Shown: positions 44,222 through 52,645 of the stretch, piece after piece
Numbering within the stretch: position 1 is the stretch's first letter
How the letters are laid out: the number at the start of each line of letters is the position of its first letter
Source of the DNA: an uncultured Armatimonadota bacterium
Lineage (GTDB): Bacteria > Armatimonadota > Fimbriimonadia > Fimbriimonadales > Fimbriimonadaceae
Length of the DNA stretch: 64,000 bases
Assembly: GCA_903833215.1 (NCBI GenBank)
Contig: CAILEM010000147.1
Coordinates: 21,705 to 85,704 of the forward strand
Direction of reading: 5' to 3'
Translations under genes and position numbers: made by a program
The notes under the pieces: model-generated
The model's database searches: none
What the model was told of the DNA's origin: nothing
Seen by the model: only the letters and a program-made list of their open reading frames with translations

Positions 44222-46498
44222 CTATTGCACCTCGCCGAGGTAATCGGTGCCGTCCCAGATGGTTGTGTAGACGCCTTGGCCGGGTTCGGCGTTTGTCCGA
44301 CGCAGGTTATCGCCGGAGTAGGTATACGTCGAGAGGCCACCTGGCGACGAGATCTTCAATTCACGATTCTCGCCGTTGTAGGTGTAAGTCGTGAGCGCGC
44401 CAAGTGCATTTTCTATAAGGCGGTTGCCAGCGTTGTCGAAGGTATAAGTCGTCAAAACCGAGCCCTGAATCGAGGTGGTCAAACGACTGGCCGCATCATA
44501 GCCCATCGTCAGCGGCGCGGTGCCTTGATGCCACTTCAGCAAGGTGTTGTAAAGAGGATCGTAGGCGAATGTCGCATACGCACCCGAGGTTTGTTGAACC
44601 AACAGGCGGTAATTTCGATCATACAGCCAAGTCGACAAAACACCATTCTGATTGCGGCTGGTCCGGTTGTCCACGGGATCGTAAGTATCGAGGAACGTCG
44701 CTATCGGTGACCCGGCAACGTAATCAATCTGGGAAGTGAGCCGGTCTGCGGCATCATAAGCGTAGACGCGAATCGAGCCAAGGCCCATCTGAAGGGTGGT
44801 TCGCCGATTGGCAGCGTCATATAGCGTCGTATAGAATTCGCCGGAAGGCATCTGGCTCGAATAGGTCCGGTCAGAGATGTCGTAGGTCGTCGTCCACCGC
44901 CCGTTATCGGGATCGATAAGAAGCGTCCGGTTCGAATTCACATCATATTGATACGCCTGGACGAGGCTCCCAGGGTCGGTCTTGCCGACCAAAAGGCTTC
45001 GCGAATCGAACGCATAAGTCGTAATTCCGCCCCAATCCGACATGGTCGTGACGCGGTTGAGTGGATCATAAACCAGCGTCAGAATCGTGCCATCGGAATA
45101 CTTCGTATTCGTCAGATTCGACGCTGCATCATAAATCATCGTCTTGACCCTTGAGGTTCCGTCAATGATCGAAACGGTTCTGCCGTTGAGATCATAGGCG
45201 GTCGTTGTCACGTACCCAATTTCATTTCGAATCGCAATCTGACGCCCAGCCAAATCATACGCCATGGTTATCCAATTCCCAAGCGCGTTTTGCCGACCGA
45301 TGTTTTGGCCAGCAAGATCGTAAGCCATCGATGTGCGGTAGTTGAGAGCATCAATCGTCGCAGCTTGCCGGTTTGAATTAGCGCTATAGACCGATGTCGT
45401 GAAGTTACCGTTGGCATCCTGCGTCGAGACCTGGTTGCCAGCTGCATCATAGCTGAGCGTTGTGTAATACGATAGGGCGTTCACGTTGGCAATCACTTGC
45501 CGAGCGCTGTCGTAGACGGTCGTGGCGAAGTACCCTAGCGGTGAAACACTGGCAACCGCCCTTCCTAGCGGATCATAAGTCGTCGTCCAGCGATTTCCCA
45601 GCGCATCCTGCGAAGCGATCGCATCCCGTGCGTTGTAGATCGTGGTTGCAACATAGCCCCGCGGATTCTGGACCGTAATCAACCTATTCGCATTGTCGTA
45701 GCCGTAAGTTGTGATGTTCCCAAGTGGATCGTAAGTCGCAATCTTCTGCCGAGACGAGTTCCAAACAGTAGTGGTCCGGTTCCCAAGGGGATCTATCGTG
45801 CCGGTCTGATAGCCCATATTGTCGTAGACGTTCGTCCAAACATATCCAAGTGGATTCTGAGTAGTAAGAACGTTGTTGAATCGCCCGTAGGTGTTCGTCG
45901 TCCGAAGTCCAAGTGGGGAAACCGTCGCCACCAACTGACAAGAATTGTAAACATAAGTCGTCGTCTGGTTCAACGGATTCGTCTGGGCAATGACGTGGTC
46001 GGCCAGATCATAAACCATGGTGGTGGTTCGCCCTAGCTGGTCGGTCCGGGCTACCATGCGGTTCAGGACGTCATACGCCATGGTGACGACTCCACCATCG
46101 GAGTACAAAATGCTGGCGAGGTTGCCATGCGAATCCCAAGAGTTGGTCGTTATCAGTCCTCTTCCATCCTGGGAAGTTAGTAATTGGCCGTAGGTGTCGC
46201 GGGTAAACGTGCTGCGCCGCCCAAGGGGGTCCACAATCCCTATGGTGTTATGAGCGCCGTCGAAAATATTCGTCCAGATATAGCCAGCGGCATCAATAAT
46301 CGTTGTGGGATCACCCGCCACCGAATACTGGTAGGTGGTCGGATAGCCCAAGATATCATCTGAGCGGGTCGCTACTCCCGCCGAGTTATAGACAACACTG
46401 TAGACGGGGCCGTTCGGATGGATCTCCTGGACTTTCCGGTTGAAAGTATCGTAAACGTAAGTCGCCACGAAGACCGGATACGAGATGTGGTCGAACAT
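44222..46498 (-). CDS. YD-repeat (RHS) shell protein
   Basis: A 758-residue protein built almost entirely of YD repeats (for example TTVWNSSRQKIATYDPLGN, VYDSARQVIANVNALSYYTT), which in RHS/Tc toxins form a beta-cage around the C-terminal effector. It ends EPGQGVYTTIWDGTDYLGEV followed by Gln and TAG, just before the point where a complete RHS protein would go on into the core. There is no signal peptide or N-terminal delivery domain. The ATG at 46498 follows GGAG with no spacing, so the true start is doubtful. Confidence 0.85.
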   Translation of the reverse strand: MFDHISYPVFVATYVYDTFNRKVQEIHPNGPVYSVVYNSAGVATRSDDILGYPTTYQYSVAGDPTTIIDAAGYIWTNIFDGAHNTIGIVDPLGRRSTFTRDTYGQLLTSQDGRGLITTNSWDSHGNLASILYSDGGVVTMAYDVLNRMVARTDQLGRTTTMVYDLADHVIAQTNPLNQTTTYVYNSCQLVATVSPLGLRTTNTYGRFNNVLTTQNPLGYVWTNVYDNMGYQTGTIDPLGNRTTTVWNSSRQKIATYDPLGNITTYGYDNANRLITVQNPRGYVATTIYNARDAIASQDALGNRWTTTYDPLGRAVASVSPLGYFATTVYDSARQVIANVNALSYYTTLSYDAAGNQVSTQDANGNFTTSVYSANSNRQAATIDALNYRTSMAYDLAGQNIGRQNALGNWITMAYDLAGRQIAIRNEIGYVTTTAYDLNGRTVSIIDGTSRVKTMIYDAASNLTNTKYSDGTILTLVYDPLNRVTTMSDWGGITTYAFDSRSLLVGKTDPGSLVQAYQYDVNSNRTLLIDPDNGRWTTTYDISDRTYSSQMPSGEFYTTLYDAANRRTTLQMGLGSIRVYAYDAADRLTSQIDYVAGSPIATFLDTYDPVDNRTSRNQNGVLSTWLYDRNYRLLVQQTSGAYATFAYDPLYNTLLKWHQGTAPLTMGYDAASRLTTSIQGSVLTTYTFDNAGNRLIENALGALTTYTYNGENRELKISSPGGLSTYTYSGDNLRRTNAEPGQGVYTTIWDGTDYLGEVQ

Positions 46499-46673
46499 CT
46501 CCTTTGACGATGTTTACCTCGGGGCCGGTAAGTGAGGACACAACGTATGCATTGACATCGCAGTTACGGTTGTTACCATAAGCTGTGACATCGGATGAAG
46601 TGGCGTTATAGCTAAAGCCGATCGAGATGTCATAGCCAAGCGCTTTGAGCTGAATGGAGATATTTGTATTCAT
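46386..46673 (-). CDS. Small ORF overlapping the 5' end of the RHS shell gene
   Basis: 95 codons starting MNTNISIQLKALGYDISIGF. The first 58 or so residues (to PEVNIVKGD) look like protein. Beyond that the frame overlaps the YD-repeat gene and reads as Arg/Pro-rich out-of-frame translation. Either it is a separate small gene, or it is the real N-terminus of the shell protein joined by a frameshift at about 46498. It starts about 14 bp after the preceding small ORF. Confidence 0.4.
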   Translation of the reverse strand: MNTNISIQLKALGYDISIGFSYNATSSDVTAYGNNRNCDVNAYVVSSLTGPEVNIVKGDVRPHLVSGLRGDLRLRYFQPESPGDPSERPRLQCCL

Positions 46674-46686
46674 AGGTTTCCCCCGC

Positions 46687-46923
46687 TTAGCTGGTGACTC
46701 GCTTGCATACCGGAAGTGGTTTGCTGTTAAACGGACTTGGTGTGTAGTCGGTAGCGCTACAGTCAGGGCCGGGCTGGTTGCCGCCGCCCATGCACGGTCC
46801 GCCTATGCCAACTCCGGCTGAGAACTTGGGAATTTGAAGCGGATGTGGCGCTCTCGGCAACGTCAACCACAGCCCACACATCCCGCCAAAGCACATATTA
46901 TTCTCGTTAAACTGGTTGCCCAT
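46687..46923 (-). CDS. Small Gly/Pro/Cys-containing protein at the head of the RHS operon
   Basis: A 78-codon ORF from ATG 46923 (MGNQFNENNMCFGGMCGLWL) with five to six Cys, ending CKRVTS. GAGGACC lies about 10 bases before the start. An upstream in-frame start at 46977 is possible. It opens the minus-strand series 46923 to 42424. No family recognised. Confidence 0.4.
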   Translation of the reverse strand: MGNQFNENNMCFGGMCGLWLTLPRAPHPLQIPKFSAGVGIGGPCMGGGNQPGPDCSATDYTPSPFNSKPLPVCKRVTS

Positions 46924-46977
46924 ACTGTTTCGGTCCTCGCAAATTGTCCTTGGGATTCCGCGCTTTCTGTAGCACAA

Positions 46978-47138
46978 TAAAGCTCCAAGAGCCCCTTGAT
47001 TTCCAGCATAACACAGTTTTCGATGGAACGCGCAACAAATGTTTCGTTACTATTAAAGATTTAACACGAAAAATATAAAGACTAAGAATATTTAGAAGAG
47101 GAGTTGTTTTTTTTGCAACGCCTGATAACATCGAAAAC
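46978..47138. promoter_or_regulatory. AT-rich divergent intergenic region
   Basis: The 160 bp between the minus-strand RHS operon and the plus-strand glycosyltransferase gene are far richer in A and T than the surroundings (ATTAAAGATTTAACACG, AAATATAAAGACTAAG, a T8 run at 47107-47114). Both operons must be promoted from here; exact elements cannot be fixed by eye. Confidence 0.4.
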
Positions 47139-50100
47139 GTGTCAGACCAAAACATTGCAACGCTCATCTGCTGCCATGACGATCACTGGTATCTGAAGAA
47201 CGTCATCGAGAGCGTCAAAAGCGTGGGGCCGGTGTTTGTCTGCGTGAGCCGTTTGGCCTTCGATGGATCGACTGGACCATACGAGCGAACGGTTGAAGTG
47301 GCTGAGGAAACTGGTGCCACCGTTATCCTCGGGGATTACCCATCCGAGAGTTTGCACAGGCAGACGGGTATGGAAGAGGTCCGAAAAAGGGGCTTTCGGT
47401 TTTGCATTATTCCTGACAGTGACGAAGTCGTTTCTTCAGAGCTTCTTGCGAATCTGATAAAGCTCGCTGAATCCGGGGTTGCCAGCCGGGTTCATGTCCA
47501 CATGGATACTTACTGGAAGTCTCCAGAATTTGTAGTCCGCCCACGGGAGGGATTAACGCCTGCCATCCTCATTGACCTTGACGTAGTGAACCACGTTCAT
47601 ATTCGTGAGTTTGCTGGTGGAACCAAGCTGGTGCTTGGGCCAGAGTTTGGCATCCTCCACCATCTTAGCTATGCCCTGCCCGCAGAGCGGATAAGCAGAA
47701 AGCTTGGCTGCTGGAGTCACAAGAGCGAGGTTGTGGCGGGCTGGGAAGAGCGCGTCTTCCGTGGCTGGGATTTCGATCCGCTGATGCGAGATCTCCACCC
47801 AACTCACCCCCAAGCGTATAAGCGGATTGAAAAAATCGTTGTTCCTGAGGAGCTTAGGAGCATCGCCCTAGATCCATCGCCAGAGATTTTGCCTTGCGTG
47901 CCGTGGCCAAAGGTATCTGTTGTCATTCCCCTGCACGGCGGAGAGCGCGATATTCGCCGGTGCCTTACGAGCTTGGTTGCCCTCGGAGATCTCGTTCACG
48001 AAATCATTGTCGTCGATGACAAGTCTCCCGACAAAGCGGCCGAAGTTGCGGCATCGTTTTCTGGCATACGTCTGTTTGCGAATGAAAAGAACCTTGGCTT
48101 TGCCGGAACGAGCAACGTCGGGTACCGGGAATCCACCGGTGAAGTGATCCTCTTTCTCAACAGCGACACCATCGTTCCCTATGCTGGCTACGTTCGCCTC
48201 ATCGAATCGCTGATGGCATCGCGCTCCATCGGGGCGGCAGGGCCACTGTCCAATAACACCGGCCATCACCAGCAGATCGATTCCACTTATGAATCCATCG
48301 AGACGATGCCACTGTTCGCGGATCTGCTTGCTCGAACCGAGACGCCGGACCAAGACGTGGATATGCTGGTGGGGTTCTGCCTTGCTATACGCCGGGAAGT
48401 CCTCGAAGAAACTGGCGCGTTCGATGAGCGATTCGGGATTGGCATGTTCGAAGACAATGACCTGTGTTACAGAATTCGCCGGGCGGGTTTTCGGTTGGTG
48501 CTCGCCAAGAGGGCGTTTGTTCATCATGAAGGCAGCAAGAGCCTCGCACGGCGAAAAGAGCATCCCGCGGTTTTGCTTACACGGAACGAAGCGATTTACC
48601 GCCAGAAGTGGAAGGACGACCTGGAATGTGGCTACTGCTCCCACCTTTCGGGAATGGCTGCGTCTCCCATCGTCTTCGAGCCGAAGAATAAGCCCGAAGA
48701 AATCGACAAGCGAATTCGGCGGCTTGCCAAACAAGCCAATATCTGCCTTTGCATGATCGTCAAGAACGAAGAGCGCGTGCTTGGCGCTTGTCTTGAGAGC
48801 ATCGTCAAGGGGGTTACGCAGCTTGTCATCTTGGATACCGGTTCAACCGACGGCACGTTGGATATTGCCTGTCAGTTCGACCCTGAGCTTTACCAGATTA
48901 AGTGGCCCGACAGCTATTCGGAAGCAAGGAACGTCTCACTTAGGTATGCACGTCGTCCGTGGATTATGTGGATCGATGCCGATGACACCGTGGACCGAAA
49001 GAGCCTTGAGGCCATCTTGCGGGCCGTGATTAACGCGCCCAAGAACGTTGGCGGCTTTGTTGTTCCGGTTCGCTTCGTTGATGGTGGGCCAACCGGCGGC
49101 ATCCAAGTGGATCACGTGAAGGTCTTCCGGGCCGCACCTGGAGTTTGCTTTGAAGGCCGCATCCACGAGCAAAACCTTGCATCGATTCGAAGGACGGGCA
49201 AGGATATCGGGCTCGTCAAAGACGCATGCGTCTGGCACTCCGGCTATGACACTTCACCTGAAGGCCAAAAGATTAAGCGAGAACGCGAAAAACTGCTCCT
49301 GCGGCTAGACCATGAGGAAGATCCAGGCCATCCGTTCAAGATGTTCAACCTGGGAATGACCGCAAATGCTGTTGGTGAGCATGAAGCCGCCGTCGACTGG
49401 TTGACGAGGAGTATTGCTGCTTCCGGGCCAGATGAGTCCCATTTACGCAAGGCATACGCGATGCTTGGGCATTCTCGGCGCGAACTCGGTGACGCAGAAG
49501 GTGCGCTGGCAACTTTTGCAGAAGGGCTCATTGGAACTCCTGACGATCCAGAACTGCTGTTCCAGTCAGGCACCGTCCTATCGGATATGGGAAGACTTCA
49601 CGAGGCGAAAGAGATGTATCTTCGGGTTCGCGAAGACGCCCGAGGCCTTCTTGGCAGCCTTGACTTAGGGATGCTTACGTTCAAGCGATTTCACAACCTT
49701 GGCGCTATCGATCTCGCTCTAGGTAATTACGGCGAAGCGCGAAAGTGGTGGAAGATGGCAATCCAGGTTGCGCCGGGCTTTGCTCCAAGTTCGCTGAGCC
49801 TCTTTGAAGCGGCGATGACGCAAGCGGATTACCGTACGGCGGGAGAAGCGCTTGACGCATTGAAGCAAGCTGAAGGGCCGACAGAAGGCTGGACTCAGCG
49901 GATGCTGCGGCTTGCGGTGGAGATGGGAAGAGACCCAGGCCAAGTTCTGGGCCAAATCTTGCATAGCTACCCTTATGCGTTTGGCCCCTTGCTCATTCGC
50001 GCTCGAAGCCTTGTCGAGGCGGGTGACCTATATGGTGCGGCTCCGTTTCTGGAGGAACTCGACCGTCTTGGCTGCGCGGAAGGCGCATTCCTGCGAGGCG

Positions 50101-51131
50101 TTTGCGCCATGCAGCAGATGGATCTTTGGGCAGCTCTTGTTGCGATGAGTCGTGCGCGAGATCTCAACCCGGGTCACGAGGCCACCGAGAAGCACATTCT
50201 TGAGCTAACGAAGATGCTCGATTCAAGTGTTCCACCACCGCTGGAATTGAGAGGACGCGCTGTTCTTCAAGGACCGCACGCGGGAACGCTTGGTCCATGC
50301 AGTTGCCACGCTTCCGTGGTTGTTGTCAGCTACAACTCGGCTCGAACGATTGGGAAGTGTATTCACAGTGTTCTATCCACCATTGGTCCGGGCGATGAGC
50401 TGATCGTTGTAGACAACGCCTCCACCGATGGAACTCGCCTTGTTTTGCAGGGGATAACGGACTCGCGGCTTCAGGTTATCCAGCAGGAGTCAAACCTTGG
50501 ATACTCCAAGGCGGCCAATATTGGGTTGCTTGCCTCCAAGGGTGAGATTCTCGTGACCTTGAATCCGGATGCTTATGTGAATTCAGGTTGGATTGATGCC
50601 TTGGCGTCTCGGCTGGATGACGACATTGCTGCGGTGGGTCCGATGTCAGATAATGTCGGTGGAGACCAGTTCGTGGGGCATTTGCTGGGCGAGCGGCACC
50701 CCGCACTTAGGGCACTTCCTACCATCCTTGCTGAAGAGTTTGCTGGCAAAACGCAGGAGACACTGTTCTTGGTCGGTATCTGCGTTGCGGTGAAGCGCGA
50801 GACACTCAATATGCATGGCTTGCTTGATGAAGGAACCGAGCTTGGAGCAGACGACCTCGAATTCTCCTTCAGAATGCGAATGCTTGGCTATCGGGTTGTG
50901 ATTGCGCAAGACGTATTCGTTCAGCACGAGCAAGGTGTTAGCTTTGCGAGTCTCCCGCATCCAGAGCGGGTGGCGCGACAAGTGTGGAGCGACTTTGCGC
51001 TCATTCGGAAGTTGGAAGCGTTCTACGATGGCCAGCCGATTCCTAGTTCGATGGAGCTTTGGGGCACCCCGATCTTTGATGAAGCGTTCCTCCGTTACCG
51101 GTTAATTAGGGAGTGCGATGGCAGCGCTTAG
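47139..51131 (+). CDS. Giant multidomain glycosyltransferase: four GT2-like domains plus TPR
   Basis: A 1330-residue protein starting at GTG 47139. Domain order: GT2-like domain 1 (about 1-250; IATLICCHDDHWYLKNVIES, DSDE); GT2 domain 2 (about 258-480; VSVVIPLHGGERDIRRCL, FLNSDT, FEDNDLCYRIRRAG); GT2 domain 3 (about 533-745; CLCMIVKNEERVLGACLES, WIDADDT); tetratricopeptide-like helices (about 727-1020; GDAEGALATFAEGL); GT2 domain 4 (about 1056-1310; ASVVVVSYNSARTIGKCIH, TLNPDAYV, DDLEFSFRMRMLGYR). Proteins of this type build surface polysaccharide or glycosylate proteins. No other polysaccharide genes are nearby; the downstream gene overlaps it by 14 bp. Confidence 0.92.
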   Translation: MSDQNIATLICCHDDHWYLKNVIESVKSVGPVFVCVSRLAFDGSTGPYERTVEVAEETGATVILGDYPSESLHRQTGMEEVRKRGFRFCIIPDSDEVVSSELLANLIKLAESGVASRVHVHMDTYWKSPEFVVRPREGLTPAILIDLDVVNHVHIREFAGGTKLVLGPEFGILHHLSYALPAERISRKLGCWSHKSEVVAGWEERVFRGWDFDPLMRDLHPTHPQAYKRIEKIVVPEELRSIALDPSPEILPCVPWPKVSVVIPLHGGERDIRRCLTSLVALGDLVHEIIVVDDKSPDKAAEVAASFSGIRLFANEKNLGFAGTSNVGYRESTGEVILFLNSDTIVPYAGYVRLIESLMASRSIGAAGPLSNNTGHHQQIDSTYESIETMPLFADLLARTETPDQDVDMLVGFCLAIRREVLEETGAFDERFGIGMFEDNDLCYRIRRAGFRLVLAKRAFVHHEGSKSLARRKEHPAVLLTRNEAIYRQKWKDDLECGYCSHLSGMAASPIVFEPKNKPEEIDKRIRRLAKQANICLCMIVKNEERVLGACLESIVKGVTQLVILDTGSTDGTLDIACQFDPELYQIKWPDSYSEARNVSLRYARRPWIMWIDADDTVDRKSLEAILRAVINAPKNVGGFVVPVRFVDGGPTGGIQVDHVKVFRAAPGVCFEGRIHEQNLASIRRTGKDIGLVKDACVWHSGYDTSPEGQKIKREREKLLLRLDHEEDPGHPFKMFNLGMTANAVGEHEAAVDWLTRSIAASGPDESHLRKAYAMLGHSRRELGDAEGALATFAEGLIGTPDDPELLFQSGTVLSDMGRLHEAKEMYLRVREDARGLLGSLDLGMLTFKRFHNLGAIDLALGNYGEARKWWKMAIQVAPGFAPSSLSLFEAAMTQADYRTAGEALDALKQAEGPTEGWTQRMLRLAVEMGRDPGQVLGQILHSYPYAFGPLLIRARSLVEAGDLYGAAPFLEELDRLGCAEGAFLRGVCAMQQMDLWAALVAMSRARDLNPGHEATEKHILELTKMLDSSVPPPLELRGRAVLQGPHAGTLGPCSCHASVVVVSYNSARTIGKCIHSVLSTIGPGDELIVVDNASTDGTRLVLQGITDSRLQVIQQESNLGYSKAANIGLLASKGEILVTLNPDAYVNSGWIDALASRLDDDIAAVGPMSDNVGGDQFVGHLLGERHPALRALPTILAEEFAGKTQETLFLVGICVAVKRETLNMHGLLDEGTELGADDLEFSFRMRMLGYRVVIAQDVFVQHEQGVSFASLPHPERVARQVWSDFALIRKLEAFYDGQPIPSSMELWGTPIFDEAFLRYRLIRECDGSA

Positions 51132-51483
51132 CGAATTCGCGCTGAGGTTCGTGCACGGTCCGCTGAATCGCGGACCGCTTGACGGGGCGACGCACTACGG
51201 TGAATCCGACCAGCCCGGTGAAGGGCCCTATGTGCAGATTTGGCTAATCGTCCAGGGCGGTGTGATCCGAGAGGCGGCGTTCAAGTCACCGGGTTGTCCG
51301 AGTTCGACAGCTGCGTCTGGCGTGCTTTGTTCGCTGATTACGGGGCGTGAGGTTTCGAAAGCACTCGCGCTTGAGCCTGCGGATTTGCTTGCGGCGGTTG
51401 GAGAACTGCCGGAAGGCAAAGGGCATTACGTGGACCGCGCGCTAAAAGCTTTGCGGCTTGCGGTGGAAAGTGGAGGACAATGA
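51118..51483 (+). CDS. NifU-like N-terminal domain protein with most cluster cysteines missing
   Basis: A 121-residue protein resembling the IscU/NifU iron-sulfur scaffold fold (FKSPGCPSSTAASGVLCSL; LPEGKGHYVDRALKALRLAV). The usual first Cys (PxCGD) is replaced by the segment GEGPYVQIW, and the third (HC in KxHC) is Tyr, so only the central GC remains. It probably cannot assemble a cluster in the usual way. It starts inside the end of the glycosyltransferase gene, so the two are co-translated. Confidence 0.65.
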   Translation: MAALSEFALRFVHGPLNRGPLDGATHYGESDQPGEGPYVQIWLIVQGGVIREAAFKSPGCPSSTAASGVLCSLITGREVSKALALEPADLLAAVGELPEGKGHYVDRALKALRLAVESGGQ

Positions 51484-51484
51484 T

Positions 51485-51685
51485 ATGGAACCCTTGGGAT
51501 TTAAGGTAACGACGATGGTTTATGACTCGGCGGGAAACAGCACGCTCTCGGAGATTATCCTCCGAAACCCGGTGGCGAAAGAAGGAACCGGACCGGTCGT
51601 GACATATACCTACGACCCGAATTCGTCCACCCCATGTTTGAGGAAGCCAGACGCGCCTGGTACTGCTGAGGGGGTACGAGAGTGA
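51485..51685 (+). CDS. Small YD-like protein or RHS remnant
   Basis: 66 codons from ATG 51485, 1 bp after the NifU-like stop. The segments TTMVYDSAGNST and VTYTYDPNSS look like YD repeats, so this may be a vestige of the shell that belonged to the orphan RHS core 47 bp downstream, or a small gene in its own right. Confidence 0.45.
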   Translation: MEPLGFKVTTMVYDSAGNSTLSEIILRNPVAKEGTGPVVTYTYDPNSSTPCLRKPDAPGTAEGVRE

Positions 51686-51731
51686 ATTTAACAACTATTC
51701 TTTCAGGAGTGGAAGCAAAAGGTGACAGCTC

Positions 51732-52631
51732 ATGGCGATGACAGTTCGATATTTGACCATCGACGGCGAGATCATTTCGGAAACGCGGAATGGTGTTCGG
51801 AGCGACTACATCCCAGATCCGTTGGGTTCTACAGCGGCACTGATCAATTCAAGCCATACAATAACGGATACGTTTCTTTGGTGGCCGTATGGGGAGCAGC
51901 GTTCGCACGTTGGGTCAAGCGTGACGCCGTTTGGTTTCAGTGGAGGATTTGGATATTACTCTGATGCCGTTGGGAACCGTTTGAAAGCGAAGCGACGACT
52001 ATTTAGGCCCATGACAACGAGCTGGCAGACTGTTGATTACTTTTGGCCAAGAGAGCGACCGTACTGCCATGGCGATTCACAACCGTCGGTAAAAGTTGAT
52101 CCTTGGGGGTTCTCGCCTCAACGCAAAGCTCCAATCAGGAGAAAGAGTCCCAAAGAGAGATTTGAGCAAGCGCAAGCAACGGATTGCATCGTCGCTTATG
52201 AGATGCTAATTGCGTTTAGCGCCGCCGCCTCACCTGTCATCTCAGCGTATAACGCTTGCGTCGCGGGCAGTGGCTGCCCTGACCTAAACAGCCGATTCCT
52301 CACGTGTCTTGTCGGTGCCGTTTGTGACACGACCATCCAGAGCTTGGCTCCTAGTAGCAAAGATGATTGTGGTGATTCCACGTGGATACCCTTGGGCTTT
52401 GAGCGAGTTTGCGGCCACATCACACTCTACAGCGGAAATTTGGCCGGAACTGGGTGTGATCGTTACGGGGCTGGCGCACCCTACCACATGGTCCTTTTGC
52501 ATGAGTCAATGCATCTTTGCGGCGTAGACCACCCTAATCCATCAGATGCTGAAAAGCGTTGCAATAATATCATGTCTTGTTGCATGTTGAGGGCGACTGG
52601 CATTTTGAAGCGGACTCAGCGGTGTAGGTAA
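51732..52631 (+). CDS. Orphan RHS core with a metzincin-like zinc-protease tip
   Basis: 299 residues. The first 125 or so are an RHS core closely matching the ORF at 43443-44219 from the first residue (MAMTVRYLTI, then DPLGSTAALINSSHTITDTF, FLWWPYGEQRS). After VDPWGFSPQRKAP the tip diverges completely. It contains LLHESMHLCGVDH (HExxHxxGxxH, residues 257-267), the zinc signature of metzincins, and 14 residues later a Met-turn-like NNIMSC (Met281). Eleven or so cysteines suggest a disulfide-rich extracellular enzyme. Behind AAAGGTG at about 7 bases. No YD-repeat shell is attached. Likely an effector tip; target unknown. Confidence 0.82.
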   Translation: MAMTVRYLTIDGEIISETRNGVRSDYIPDPLGSTAALINSSHTITDTFLWWPYGEQRSHVGSSVTPFGFSGGFGYYSDAVGNRLKAKRRLFRPMTTSWQTVDYFWPRERPYCHGDSQPSVKVDPWGFSPQRKAPIRRKSPKERFEQAQATDCIVAYEMLIAFSAAASPVISAYNACVAGSGCPDLNSRFLTCLVGAVCDTTIQSLAPSSKDDCGDSTWIPLGFERVCGHITLYSGNLAGTGCDRYGAGAPYHMVLLHESMHLCGVDHPNPSDAEKRCNNIMSCCMLRATGILKRTQRCR

Positions 52632-52645
52632 GAGTGGTTCAATCC

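Noticed and set aside
47868..48734. 288-codon minus-strand ORF
   Set aside because: It lies wholly inside the second GT2 domain of the plus-strand glycosyltransferase, which has clear motifs; the minus frame has none.
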